Both the position numbers and the translations under genes were made by a program. Positions 1 through 8,761 of a DNA stretch of 64,000 nt are shown piece after piece. The notes below the pieces were generated by a model. It did not search any database, was not told the DNA's origin, and saw only the letters and a list, made by a program, of their open reading frames with translations. Origin of the DNA: Paraburkholderia silvatlantica. GTDB taxonomy: Bacteria > Pseudomonadota > Gammaproteobacteria > Burkholderiales > Burkholderiaceae. Every line of letters starts with the position of its first letter. Positions within the stretch are counted from its first letter, which is position 1. The stretch spans positions 1 to 64,000 of the forward strand of contig NZ_QEOL01000028.1 in assembly GCF_003096715.1 (NCBI RefSeq). Reading direction: 5' to 3'.

Positions 1-122
1 GCGGCCTGCTGCTTCAGGCGGATCGCGGCCGACAGCCCGGCCGGGCCGCCGCCGACGATCACCACGTCGTATTCCATCGACTCGCGTGGGCCGTACTTTG
101 CGATCAGATCACTGGACGACAT
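1..122 (-). CDS. Electron transfer flavoprotein-ubiquinone oxidoreductase, N-terminal fragment
   Basis: Only the first 40 codons lie in the window; the gene runs off the left edge. They read MSSSDLIAKYGPRES followed by a beta strand and the FAD dinucleotide-binding loop VVIVGGGPAGLSAA, the usual opening of ETF-QO, which passes electrons from ETF to ubiquinone at the membrane. A second ATG at codon 16 could also be the start. The acyl-CoA dehydrogenase lies 43 bp upstream on the same strand. A dehydrogenase that reduces ETF next to the enzyme that reoxidises ETF makes biochemical sense. Other GGGPAG flavoproteins cannot be excluded from 40 residues; the call rests on the leader and the neighbour. 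Confidence 0.8.
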   Translation of the reverse strand, partial: MSSSDLIAKYGPRESMEYDVVIVGGGPAGLSAAIRLKQQA

Positions 123-165
123 ATCTTCTTTCTTCCTTGCTTGCTGAGCGCTTTTAGCCGCCCGA

Positions 166-1956
166 TCAAAACTGCACTTCGCTCAGCGCGAGCACGCCCG
201 CGTCGCCCTTTGCGGCCAGAATCGACGTCTCGAGGCCGCCTGCCTGCGCGAGAATGTGCTCGGCGTAGAACTGCGCGATCGCAATTTTCGCGCCGTAAAA
301 CTCTGCGTCGTTCGCGAGTTCGCGTTGCGAGACGAGCAGCGCGCGCGCCATTTGCCAGCCGCACAGCACGATGCCCGCGAGCTTGAGGTACGGCACGCTG
401 CCCGCGAACACCGCGTTCGGGTCGCGCTTGACGTTCGTAATCACGTAGTCGACGACGTTCGCGAGTGCGCGTGCCCCCTTCTCCAGTTGCTCGCGCATCG
501 ATGCTGCCGCCGAGCCGCCGGTCTGGCCCAGTTCTTCAGCGGTCCGGGCGATCTCGCCCAGCAGCGCCTTCGCAACCGCGCCGCCGTCGCGCACCGTCTT
601 GCGGCCCACCAGGTCGTTCGCCTGGATCGCCGTGGTGCCTTCGTAGATGGCGAGAATGCGCGCGTCGCGGTAGTACTGGGCCGCGCCCGTTTCCTCGATG
701 AAGCCCATACCGCCATGCACCTGGACGCCAAGGCTCGTCACTTCGTTGACCATTTCCGTGCTCCAGCCCTTCACGATCGGCACGAGGAATTCGTAGATCG
801 CGAGATTGCGCGCGCGCACTTCGGGGTCGGCATGGTAGTGAGCGTGGTCGCTATAGGCGGCGGCGACATACGCGAGCGAGCGAGCGCCCTCGGTCATCGC
901 GCGCATCGAGGCGAGCATGCGGCGCACGTCCGGATGATGGATGATGGTCGCCGGCTGCTTGAGCGAGCCGTCCACCGGGCGGCTCTGCACACGCTCCTTC
1001 GCGTACGCCACCGCCTTCTGGTACGCGCTGTCCGCCACGCCCACGCCCTGCATGCCCACGCCAAAGCGCGCCGCGTTCATCATGATGAACATGTATTCGA
1101 GGCCGCGGTTCTCCTCGCCCACCAGATAGCCGATCGCGCCGCCGTGGTCGCCGTACTGGAGCACGGCCGTCGGGCTCGCCTTGATGCCGAGCTTGTGTTC
1201 GATCGAAACGCAATGCACGTCGTTGCGCGCGCCGAGCGAGCCGTCGTCGTTGACGAGGAACTTCGGCACGACGAACAGCGAAATGCCTTTCACGCCTTCG
1301 GGCGCGCCGGGCGTGCGCGCCAGCACGAGGTGAACGATGTTCTCCGCCATGTCGTGCTCGCCCCACGTGATGAAGATCTTCGTGCCGAAGACCTTGTACG
1401 TACCGTCGCCTTGCGGTTCGGCGCGCGAGCGCACCAGCGCCAGGTCGGAGCCGGCCTGCGGCTCGGTAAGGTTCATCGTGCCGGTCCAGTCACCGGAGAT
1501 GAGCTTCGGCACGTAACGCGCCTTCAGTTCGTCGCTGCCCGCGGTGAGCAGCGCCTCGATGGCGCCGTCGGTGAGCAGCGGGCACAGCGCGAACGAGAGG
1601 TTCGCCGCGTTGAGCATTTCGATGCAAGGCGTAGCGATCAGCTTGGGCAGCGCCTGGCCGCCGAATTCGGACGGATGCTGCAAACCCTGCCAGCCGCCCT
1701 CGACATACTGGCGGAACGCCCCTGCGAAGCCGGGCGTCGCCGTGACCTCGCCGTCGCGCCAGCTGCTGGGCGCGCGGTCGCCTTCCACGTTCAGCGGCGC
1801 GATGACTTCGCCGGAGAGCTTCGCGCACTCGTCGAGCACGGCCTGCGCAGTGTCGATACCGGCATCTTCGAAACCCGGCAGGGTTGCGACGGCGTCGATG
1901 CCGGCCAGCTCTTTCAGCACGAACAGCATGTCCTTGACGGGGGCGTTGTAGCTCAT
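166..1956 (-). CDS. Acyl-CoA dehydrogenase, large FadE/DmdC type
   Basis: This 596-residue flavoenzyme should oxidise an acyl-CoA to the trans-2-enoyl-CoA and hand electrons to ETF. It has the acyl-CoA dehydrogenase N-terminal, middle and C-terminal domains in order. The motif ARILAIYEGTT places the catalytic-base glutamate at about residue 439, and a further roughly 130-residue C-terminal domain follows. That length and the YEGTT glutamate are typical of the branch containing 3-methylmercaptopropionyl-CoA dehydrogenase (DmdC) and the FadE-like enzymes of Burkholderia. Substrate cannot be read from sequence. The ATG at 1956 gives MSYNAPVKDMLFVL. The gene probably forms an operon with the ETF-QO gene downstream. 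Confidence 0.93.
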   Translation of the reverse strand: MSYNAPVKDMLFVLKELAGIDAVATLPGFEDAGIDTAQAVLDECAKLSGEVIAPLNVEGDRAPSSWRDGEVTATPGFAGAFRQYVEGGWQGLQHPSEFGGQALPKLIATPCIEMLNAANLSFALCPLLTDGAIEALLTAGSDELKARYVPKLISGDWTGTMNLTEPQAGSDLALVRSRAEPQGDGTYKVFGTKIFITWGEHDMAENIVHLVLARTPGAPEGVKGISLFVVPKFLVNDDGSLGARNDVHCVSIEHKLGIKASPTAVLQYGDHGGAIGYLVGEENRGLEYMFIMMNAARFGVGMQGVGVADSAYQKAVAYAKERVQSRPVDGSLKQPATIIHHPDVRRMLASMRAMTEGARSLAYVAAAYSDHAHYHADPEVRARNLAIYEFLVPIVKGWSTEMVNEVTSLGVQVHGGMGFIEETGAAQYYRDARILAIYEGTTAIQANDLVGRKTVRDGGAVAKALLGEIARTAEELGQTGGSAAASMREQLEKGARALANVVDYVITNVKRDPNAVFAGSVPYLKLAGIVLCGWQMARALLVSQRELANDAEFYGAKIAIAQFYAEHILAQAGGLETSILAAKGDAGVLALSEVQF

Positions 1957-2126
1957 GATCGGTCCTTCCAGTCACTCAGGGTCAAATGGGATGCGCCGCC
2001 GGGCCAGGCTTGCCTGGGTGGCCACCTTGCGGCAGTACAGGACGGATCGTAGCGTCAACGGATCGCAAAACCACTGTCCAAACCGGACCACATGGTGACA
2101 ATTCTGGCCACACTGTCGGCTGCGGC

Positions 2127-2147
2127 GCCCGCCCTTCATGGGCGGGC
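2127..2147. terminator. GC-rich hairpin between the AraC regulator and the acyl-CoA dehydrogenase
   Basis: An 8-bp perfect stem (GCCCGCCC / GGGCGGGC) with a 5-nt loop lies just past the stop codon of the minus-strand AraC-type gene. There is no clean U-run, so it may be a weak terminator or an mRNA 3'-end protecting hairpin. The rest of the spacer (1957-2172) shows no gene. Confidence 0.4.
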
Positions 2148-2172
2148 ATCGTCACTCTGTGCCCGCCGACGC

Positions 2173-3177
2173 TCAACCGCGCCGGCGGTAAGTGCCGGGC
2201 GTGCTGCCCGTCCAGTGGCGAAAGGCGCGGTGAAAGGCGCTGGGGTCATCGAAACCCAGATCGCCGCCAATGGCCGCGATCGTGTCCTGGGTGTCGGTGA
2301 GGCGCTGGATCGCCACGTCGCGGCGCAGTTCGTCCTTGAGCGCCTGGAACGTGGTCTCCTCCGCGGCGAGGCGCCGGCAGAGCGTGCGCACCGAGCAGTG
2401 CAGGCTGCCGGCCGCCGCTTCGATGGTCGGCAGATCGGGCAGTTGCGCGGCCAGGTACTGGCGCACGTTGTGGCTCACGAGCTGCTCGCTGAAGGTTTCG
2501 AAGATCCAGTCGCCGGGCGAGCGCGCGAGAAACGCGCGCAGGTTGCGCTTGCTCTGCCGGATCGGCATGTCGAGATAGGCGGCGCTAAAGCGCATCAGCG
2601 TGGCTTCGCAGCCAAAACGCACAGGACCTGAGAAGAAATAGCGGTGATCGAGCGCGTGCGGCGGCTGCGCGCAGGCGAAATCGACTTGCAGGAGCGGAAT
2701 GCGCTGGCCGATCAGCCAGGACGACACGCCGTGCGCGAGCTTGAGCATCAGCTCCTGGCCGAGCGGCCCGATCGCACCGAATGCCGGGTTGGCGCGTAAT
2801 GCCACCTGGGCCACGAGCCCCTGGCGGCGCGATTCGAGCCGGAAATCGTCGAGCACGATGTGGAAGAACTGGTCGAAGCGGTGCAGCGCCGTTTCGAGGT
2901 TGCGCGCGTCGAGCAGGCTCAGGCAGAGAAACTTGAGCGTGCCGCTGCGCAGCGGCCGGCTGAAGATGCCGGGCATCTCGTCGTCGAGTTCGATGGCGAG
3001 CGTCTGGTAGAGCGTGGAGAACTGCTCTTCCGTGACTCGGCCGCCCGGCCTCGCGAGCAGTTCCAGCGCGATGCCCGCCTCGTTGAGATAGCGGCGGATC
3101 ACGGCGGGCTCGGCGCCCGCGCCGGCGAGAAAGCCGTTGACGAGCGAGATGGGAACGGTGGCGCTAGGCGATGGCAT
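2173..3177 (-). CDS. AraC-family transcriptional regulator
   Basis: A 334-residue regulator. The N-terminal two thirds resemble the arabinose-binding-like domain of OruR/ArgR-type AraC proteins. The last 90 residues hold two helix-turn-helix segments (IEAAAGSLHCSVRTLCRRLA and TIAAIGGDLGFDDPSAFHRAF) ending in a conserved TGSTPGTYR. I chose the ATG at 3177 (MPSPSATVPI) because codons further upstream look non-coding. It lies upstream of the acyl-CoA dehydrogenase on the same strand and is divergent from arcD, across a 619-bp spacer. The regulon is unknown; fatty-acid genes or the arginine pathway are both possible from position. Confidence 0.88.
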   Translation of the reverse strand: MPSPSATVPISLVNGFLAGAGAEPAVIRRYLNEAGIALELLARPGGRVTEEQFSTLYQTLAIELDDEMPGIFSRPLRSGTLKFLCLSLLDARNLETALHRFDQFFHIVLDDFRLESRRQGLVAQVALRANPAFGAIGPLGQELMLKLAHGVSSWLIGQRIPLLQVDFACAQPPHALDHRYFFSGPVRFGCEATLMRFSAAYLDMPIRQSKRNLRAFLARSPGDWIFETFSEQLVSHNVRQYLAAQLPDLPTIEAAAGSLHCSVRTLCRRLAAEETTFQALKDELRRDVAIQRLTDTQDTIAAIGGDLGFDDPSAFHRAFRHWTGSTPGTYRRRG

Positions 3178-3796
3178 GCGTTGACGATAGGAGGCCGCGA
3201 AAACGGACGGACATAGGTGTGCGCCCGCGCGCCATTCTAAATCGGCACGGCCGAAATCACCTGGCCCCCGCCCCTGGAATGTATTCAACCGCATTTGCTG
3301 GCGACGATGTCCGTTAACATCGCGCGCAATGAGACGTCGTGATTATTTCCAGTTTTTCGAACGAAACATGTAATTGAACACTTACGCGCGATCGATACTT
3401 TTGCCTTCCGATTTAATTTGAGATAAATCAGGATTCACATGCCCGGTTGTCCTGCACAAATAGTTCGAACCGCTTATTTACCTTGCGCCGCGCAATGCCT
3501 GTTTTGCCGGGAAAGTCCGGCGCATGGCCTGTTCCGTACGCAATTGGCATAACGCCCGTCATAAAACTGCAATCCATTGACGCCTTTAATTTGGCTAATT
3601 TCCGCCGATTCACCTCCCCTATCGGACCAAAGTCTTATTGCCAGACTGCGCGCCCGATATCAGATTGAGCGCGTAGCGGCACGGGTTCCGCTCTCGCGGC
3701 ATGTGATCCGCGCTGCAGACTCAGGCACAAGCAAGTTGACGGCTTGGCGCGCAGCGCGAGATCTGCGACCCAACCGGCTCGTACAGGAGACCGCGC
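3178..3796. promoter_or_regulatory. Long AT-richer spacer between the AraC regulator and arcD
   Basis: This 619-bp region is visibly richer in A/T than its surroundings between about 3300 and 3660. It carries short open frames on both strands (for example 3428-3613 minus and 3447-3668 plus), but they have no recognisable product and no convincing ribosome-binding site. I read it as a divergent regulatory region that drives araC leftward and arcDABC rightward. It includes the candidate anaerobic regulator box listed separately. A strong ribosome-binding site (AGGAGA, 3785-3790) sits just before arcD. Confidence 0.55.
3418..3431 (+). promoter_or_regulatory. Candidate FNR/ANR box upstream of arcD
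   Basis: The 14-mer TTGAGATAAATCAG matches the FNR/ANR consensus TTGAT-N4-ATCAA at four of five positions in each half-site. ANR-type regulators are known to switch on the arginine deiminase operon under low oxygen in Pseudomonas. An AT-rich hexamer (ACAAAT, 3456-3461) lies at about the distance expected for a class II site. The box is about 365 bp before the arcD start, so the leader would be long. This is an inference from motif and pathway. Confidence 0.4.
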
Positions 3797-5278
3797 ATGT
3801 CCGAATCGACGTCTACGCCCCACCCCGCTGCCAAGCCCGATAGCGCCGCCACGCCAGCCGCCGCCAACAAGCTTCGCCTCGGCGCGCTCACCGCCCTCGT
3901 CGTGGGCTCGATGGTGGGCGGCGGTATCTTCTCGCTGCCGCAAAACATGGCGGCCAGCGCCGACGCCGGCGCGGTGCTGATCGGCTGGGCGATCACCGCG
4001 GTCGGCATGCTCATGCTCGCGTTCGTGTTCCAGTCGCTGGCCATACGCAAGCCCGAACTCGACGGCGGCGTCTACGCTTTCGCGAAAGCCGGCTTCGGCG
4101 ACTACATGGGCTTCGGCTCGGCATGGGGCTACTGGATCAGTGCGTGGCTCGGCAACGTCGGCTACTTCGTTCTCCTGTTCAGCACGCTCGGCTACTTCTT
4201 CCCGGTGTTCGGCGAGGGCAACACGCCGATCTCCATCCTCTGCGCCTCGGTGCTGCTCTGGGCGCTGCATTTTCTCGTGCTGCGGGGCATCAAGGAGGCC
4301 GCGATCGTCAACCAGATCACCACGGTCGCGAAGCTGGTGCCGCTGTGCCTGTTCATCATCATCTGCGCGTTTGCGTTCCGCTCCAGCACCTTCACGGCCG
4401 ACTTCTGGGGACAAATGAATCCCAAGCTCGGCAGCGTGACGAACCAGGTCCGCGGCATGATGCTCGTGACCGTGTGGGTGTTCATCGGCATTGAGGGCGC
4501 GAGCATCTTCTCCGCGCGCGCGGAAAAGCGCAGCGATGTCGGCAAGGCCACGGTCATCGGTTTCGTCGGCGTGCTGCTCCTGCTCGTGCTCGTGAACGTG
4601 CTGTCGCTCGGCGTGCTCACGCAGCCGAAGCTGGCGGCCCTGCAAAACCCTTCGATGGCGGGCGTGCTCGAAAACGTGGTCGGCCACTGGGGCGCGATTC
4701 TCATCAGCGTGGGGCTCGTCGTGTCGCTCGCGGGTGCACTGCTCTCGTGGGTGCTGCTGTGCGCCGAAATCATCTTCTCGGCTGCGCGGGACCACACGAT
4801 GCCAAACTTCCTGCGCAAGGAAAACGCGAAGCACGTACCGGCCAACGCGCTGTGGCTCACCAACGGCATGGTGCAGATCTTCCTCGTCATCACGCTGTTC
4901 TCTAAGGGCACGTATCTCTCGCTCATCTATCTCGCGACCTCGATGATCCTGCTGCCCTACTTCTGGTCGGCAGCCTACGCATTCCTGCTCGCGCTGCGCG
5001 GCGAAACGTATGAGGCCGACAGCGGCGAGCGCAACAAGGACCTCATCATTGCGGGCGTCGCCGTGATCTACGCGATCTGGCTGATTTACGCCGGCGGCCT
5101 CAAATACGTGCTGCTGTCCGCGTTGCTCTACGCACCGGGCATCGTGCTGTTCGCGCGCGCAAAACGCGAGGTCGGCCAGCCCGTGTTCACCAACGTCGAG
5201 AAGTTCGTGTTCGCCGCTGTGCTGATTGGCGCATTGCTGGCGGCTTTCGGCCTGTACAAGGGCTTTCTCACCCTCTGA
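3797..5278 (+). CDS. arcD: Arginine/ornithine antiporter
   Basis: A 493-residue APC-superfamily membrane protein with about 12 hydrophobic segments. After a 30-residue polar N-terminus comes the first helix motif GSMVGGGIFSLPQNMA, the substrate-binding GGGIF loop of basic amino-acid/polyamine antiporters. It should exchange external arginine for ornithine across the inner membrane and so feed the arginine deiminase pathway. It is the first gene of arcDABC, 16 bp before arcA, which fixes the function better than sequence alone. The start is supported by AGGAGA six bases upstream of the ATG. Confidence 0.93.
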   Translation: MSESTSTPHPAAKPDSAATPAAANKLRLGALTALVVGSMVGGGIFSLPQNMAASADAGAVLIGWAITAVGMLMLAFVFQSLAIRKPELDGGVYAFAKAGFGDYMGFGSAWGYWISAWLGNVGYFVLLFSTLGYFFPVFGEGNTPISILCASVLLWALHFLVLRGIKEAAIVNQITTVAKLVPLCLFIIICAFAFRSSTFTADFWGQMNPKLGSVTNQVRGMMLVTVWVFIGIEGASIFSARAEKRSDVGKATVIGFVGVLLLLVLVNVLSLGVLTQPKLAALQNPSMAGVLENVVGHWGAILISVGLVVSLAGALLSWVLLCAEIIFSAARDHTMPNFLRKENAKHVPANALWLTNGMVQIFLVITLFSKGTYLSLIYLATSMILLPYFWSAAYAFLLALRGETYEADSGERNKDLIIAGVAVIYAIWLIYAGGLKYVLLSALLYAPGIVLFARAKREVGQPVFTNVEKFVFAAVLIGALLAAFGLYKGFLTL

Positions 5279-5294
5279 TTCGAGGAGTCTCATG

Positions 5295-6551
5295 ATGACT
5301 ACGGACACTGTCGCCTTCGGCGTCAATTCCGAGGCAGGCAAGCTGCGCAAGGTCATGGTATGCGCGCCGGGCCTCGCGCATCAACGCCTCACACCCAGCA
5401 ACTGCGACGAGCTGCTTTACGACGACGTGATCTGGGTCAGCCAGGCGAAGCGCGACCACTTCGACTTCGTGACGAAGATGCGCGAGCGCGGCGTGGACGT
5501 CCTCGAAATGCACAATCTGCTCACGGAAACGGTGCAACACCCCGAAGCGCTCAAGTACATCCTCGATCGCAAGGTTCGCCCCGAGACCGTGGGCGTGTCG
5601 CTCGCCGGCGAGGTGCGCAGCTGGCTCGAAGGGCTCGAGCCGCGCAAGACCGCGGAATTCCTCATTGGCGGCGTGGTTGCCGAAGATATTCCGGATACCG
5701 AACAAAGCAAGATCCTCAAGGAATTTCGCCGTTATCTGGGCTATTCGAGCTTCGTGCTCGCGCCGCTGCCCAACAGCACCTTTACGCGCGACACGACCTG
5801 CTGGATCTACGGCGGCGTATCGCTCAACCCGATGTACTGGCCGGCGCGCCGGCAGGAAACGCTGCTCACCACGGCCATCTACCGGTATCACCCCGAATTC
5901 GCGGGCAAGGACTTCCAGGTGTGGTACGGCGACCCCGACGAGGACCATGGCGCGGCCACGCTCGAAGGCGGCGACGTGATGCCGATCGGCAACGGCGTCG
6001 TGCTGATCGGCATGGGCGAGCGCACGAGCCGCCAAGCGATCGGCCGTCTCGCGCAGAACATCTTCGCCAAGGGCGGCGCCGAGCGCATCGTCGTGGCGGG
6101 CCTGCCCAAGTCGCGCGCGGCCATGCACCTCGACACGGTGTTCAGCTTCTGCGACCGCGACCTCGTGACGATCTTCCCCGAAGTGGTCGACGAGATCGTG
6201 CCGTTCTCGATTCGCCCCGACGACAAGAGCCCATCGAAACTCGACCTGCGCCGCGAGGAAAAACCCTTCGTGGACGTCGTGGCCGAGGCGCTGGGTTTGA
6301 AGAGCCTGCGCATCGTCGAGACCGGCGGCAACGCGTTCGCGGCCGAGCGCGAGCAATGGGACGACGGCAACAATGTGGTGTGCGTCGAGCCCGGCGTCGT
6401 GATTGGCTATGACCGCAACACCTATACGAATACGCTGCTGCGCAAGGCCGGCGTGGAGGTCATCACGATCACGGCGAGCGAACTGGGCCGCGGGCGCGGC
6501 GGCGGCCACTGCATGACTTGCCCGATCATACGCGACGCCGTCGATCTCTGA
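5295..6551 (+). CDS. arcA: Arginine deiminase
   Basis: This enzyme hydrolyses L-arginine to citrulline and ammonia, the first step of the ATP-yielding arginine deiminase route. The product is 418 residues, equal to the well-studied Pseudomonas enzyme. It ends in GRGRGGGHCMTCPI, which puts the nucleophilic cysteine at residue 406, and it contains the substrate-contact motifs FTRDTTCWI and EGGDVMP. Two ATGs (5292 and 5295) are adjacent. I prefer 5295 because GAGGAG at 5282-5287 is then seven bases away and the length fits the family. It lies between arcD and arcB on the same strand. Confidence 0.95.
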   Translation: MTTDTVAFGVNSEAGKLRKVMVCAPGLAHQRLTPSNCDELLYDDVIWVSQAKRDHFDFVTKMRERGVDVLEMHNLLTETVQHPEALKYILDRKVRPETVGVSLAGEVRSWLEGLEPRKTAEFLIGGVVAEDIPDTEQSKILKEFRRYLGYSSFVLAPLPNSTFTRDTTCWIYGGVSLNPMYWPARRQETLLTTAIYRYHPEFAGKDFQVWYGDPDEDHGAATLEGGDVMPIGNGVVLIGMGERTSRQAIGRLAQNIFAKGGAERIVVAGLPKSRAAMHLDTVFSFCDRDLVTIFPEVVDEIVPFSIRPDDKSPSKLDLRREEKPFVDVVAEALGLKSLRIVETGGNAFAAEREQWDDGNNVVCVEPGVVIGYDRNTYTNTLLRKAGVEVITITASELGRGRGGGHCMTCPIIRDAVDL

Positions 6552-6600
6552 GCGTCGCCACTTATGCGCATTCCCACTGCATTCGCAACGGAGAAACGAC

Positions 6601-7611
6601 ATGGCTTTCAACCTGCGCAACCGCAGCCTGCTTAGTCTGATCCATCACAGCAACCGCGAGCTGCGTTATCTGCTCGACCTCTCGCGCGACCTCAAGCGCG
6701 CCAAGTACACGGGCACCGAGCAGCAGCACCTCAAGGGCGTCAACATTGCGCTGATCTTCGAAAAGACCTCGACGCGCACGCGCTGCGCATTCGAAGTCGC
6801 GGCCTACGATCAGGGCGCGAACGTCACCTATATCGATCCGACCTCTTCGCAGATCGGCCACAAGGAGAGCATGAAGGACACGGCGCGCGTGCTGGGCCGC
6901 ATGTACGACGCGATCGAGTACCGCGGCTTCAGGCAGGAGATCGTCGAGGAACTGGCGAAGTTCGCCGGCGTGCCGGTATTCAACGGACTGACCGACGAAT
7001 ACCACCCCACCCAAATGCTCGCCGACGTGCTCACCATGCGAGAGCATTCGGACAAGCCGCTCACGCAGATCAGCTACGCGTATCTCGGCGACGCGCGCAA
7101 CAATATGGGCAACTCGCTGCTGCTCATCGGCGCGAAGCTCGGCATGGACGTGCGCATCGCGGCGCCGAAGTCGCTCTGGCCGCATGACGATCTCGTCGCC
7201 GACTGCAAGAAGTTCGCCGAGGAAAGCGGCGCGCGCATTCTGCTGACCGAGGACCCCAAGGCCGCCGTCAAGGACGTGGATTTCGTGCACACCGACGTGT
7301 GGGTCTCGATGGGCGAGCCCATGGAGGCGTGGGGCGAACGCATCAACGTACTGCTGCCCTATCAGGTGAACATGGCGCTCATGAAGGCGAGCGGCACGCC
7401 GCATACGCGCTTCATGCACTGTCTGCCCGCCTTCCACAACAGCGAGACGGTGATCGGCAAGCAGATCGCCGACAAGTATCCGGAGCTCAAGGGCGGTGTC
7501 GAGGTCACGGAGGAAGTGTTCGAGTCGCCGCTGAATCTGGCCTTCGAACAGGCGGAAAACCGCATGCACACGATCAAGGCGATTCTCGTCTCGACGCTCG
7601 CCGACATTTGA
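6601..7611 (+). CDS. arcB: Ornithine carbamoyltransferase, catabolic
   Basis: A 336-residue enzyme that here should run in the phosphorolytic direction, citrulline plus phosphate to ornithine and carbamoyl phosphate. The carbamoyl-phosphate signature STRTR is at residues 57-61, the loop DEYHPTQMLAD follows, and the ornithine-binding HCLPAFH motif lies near residue 275. It starts 49 bp after arcA behind a GGAGA ribosome-binding site. The length and its place between arcA and arcC favour the catabolic over the biosynthetic (argF) form. The catabolic assignment is from context. Confidence 0.94.
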   Translation: MAFNLRNRSLLSLIHHSNRELRYLLDLSRDLKRAKYTGTEQQHLKGVNIALIFEKTSTRTRCAFEVAAYDQGANVTYIDPTSSQIGHKESMKDTARVLGRMYDAIEYRGFRQEIVEELAKFAGVPVFNGLTDEYHPTQMLADVLTMREHSDKPLTQISYAYLGDARNNMGNSLLLIGAKLGMDVRIAAPKSLWPHDDLVADCKKFAEESGARILLTEDPKAAVKDVDFVHTDVWVSMGEPMEAWGERINVLLPYQVNMALMKASGTPHTRFMHCLPAFHNSETVIGKQIADKYPELKGGVEVTEEVFESPLNLAFEQAENRMHTIKAILVSTLADI

Positions 7612-7717
7612 GCGCTACCGCTTGACGGCGCGCGTGCGCCGCGCGGCCGGGTTGCGAACCTGGCAACGCGGCGCATGCGCTCCGCTTCACCGACACGCAT
7701 CACCTTGGGAGTCAGAC

Positions 7718-8647
7718 ATGCGAATCGTGATTGCGCTTGGCGGCAACGCACTGCTGCGTCGCGGCGAGCCGATGACGGCGGAGAACCAGCGCGAGAACGT
7801 GCGCCTCGCGGCCACCCAGATCGCGCAGATCGCGCAGGGCAACGAACTGGTGATCGCCCACGGCAACGGGCCGCAGGTCGGCCTGCTCGCGCTGCAGGGC
7901 GAGGCCTTCAAAGACGTGCCGGGCTACCCGCTCGACGTGCTCGGCGCGCAGACCGAGGGCATGATCGGCTACATGATCGAGCAGGAACTCGGCAATCTCC
8001 TGCCGTACGAGGTGCCCTTCGCGACCATCCTCACCCAGGTCGAAGTGGATGCCAACGATCCGGCGTTTCAGCATCCGAGCAAGCCGATCGGCCCGGTCTA
8101 CACGAAGGAGCAGGCGGAAAAACTCGCCGCCGAGCGCGGCTGGGCCATCGCCCCGGACGGCGACAGGTTCCGCCGTGTCGTGGCGAGCCCGCGGCCGAAG
8201 CACATCTTCGAGATCCGCCCCGTGAAATGGCTGCTGGAGCGCGGCACGATCGTGATTTGCGCGGGCGGCGGCGGCATTCCCACGCTCTACGGCGAAGGCC
8301 ACAAGCTGGGCGGCGTGGAGGCCGTGATCGACAAGGATCTGTGCTCTGCCCTGCTCGCGCAGGAACTGGAGGCCGACATGCTCATCATCGCCACCGACGT
8401 GAACGCCACCTACATCGACTGGAGCAAGCCGTCGCAAAAGGCGATCGCGAGCGCGCATCCCGACGAACTCGAGAAGCTGGGCTTCGCGGCGGGGTCGATG
8501 GGGCCGAAGGTCATGGCGGCCGCGGAGTTCGCACGCAACACCGGCAAGGATGCGGTGATCGGCGCGCTCGCCGATATCGTGGCGATTACCCAGGGCAAGG
8601 CGGGCACACGCGTGAGCACGCAGAGGCCTGGCTTGATCTTCTATTGA
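7718..8647 (+). CDS. arcC: Carbamate kinase
   Basis: A 309-residue amino-acid-kinase-fold enzyme that transfers the phosphate of carbamoyl phosphate to ADP, the ATP-forming last step of the pathway. It opens with the glycine-rich MRIVIALGGNALLRRGE and contains HGNGPQVG, the loop ICAGGGGIP and VIDKDLCSALLA, all typical of carbamate kinases. The ATG at 7718 has a GGGAG ribosome-binding site at 7707-7711. It lies 106 bp after arcB, the widest gap in the operon. With arcD, arcA and arcB it completes arginine fermentation to ornithine, ammonia, carbon dioxide and ATP. Confidence 0.95.
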   Translation: MRIVIALGGNALLRRGEPMTAENQRENVRLAATQIAQIAQGNELVIAHGNGPQVGLLALQGEAFKDVPGYPLDVLGAQTEGMIGYMIEQELGNLLPYEVPFATILTQVEVDANDPAFQHPSKPIGPVYTKEQAEKLAAERGWAIAPDGDRFRRVVASPRPKHIFEIRPVKWLLERGTIVICAGGGGIPTLYGEGHKLGGVEAVIDKDLCSALLAQELEADMLIIATDVNATYIDWSKPSQKAIASAHPDELEKLGFAAGSMGPKVMAAAEFARNTGKDAVIGALADIVAITQGKAGTRVSTQRPGLIFY

Positions 8648-8698
8648 GGCTGGCCCGCCCGGCCTCGGAGCGGGCGCCTCGAAACGGCGCCTGAAAAT

Positions 8699-8743
8699 GC
8701 AGGGCGCGCACCGCAGCCGGCGCAGCCGCGGTGTGCGCCCTGC
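8699..8743. terminator. Strong bidirectional hairpin after arcC
   Basis: A 16-bp stem with one G-T pair (GCAGGGCGCGCACCGC against GCGGTGTGCGCCCTGC) and a 13-nt loop lies between the convergent arcC and the RRM-like gene. It has no perfect U-run but is positioned to end transcription from both sides. Confidence 0.55.
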
Positions 8744-8761
8744 TGTGTGTTTGCGTGGCGC

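Noticed and set aside
3428..3668. Two short frames (61 and 73 codons) on opposite strands in the arcD leader
   Set aside because: No ribosome-binding site of note and no recognisable family; they overlap each other. Better read as regulatory DNA.
3635..5356. A 573-codon minus-strand frame opposite arcD
   Set aside because: The antiporter on the plus strand has coherent membrane helices; the antisense product is Glu/Arg/His-rich low complexity.
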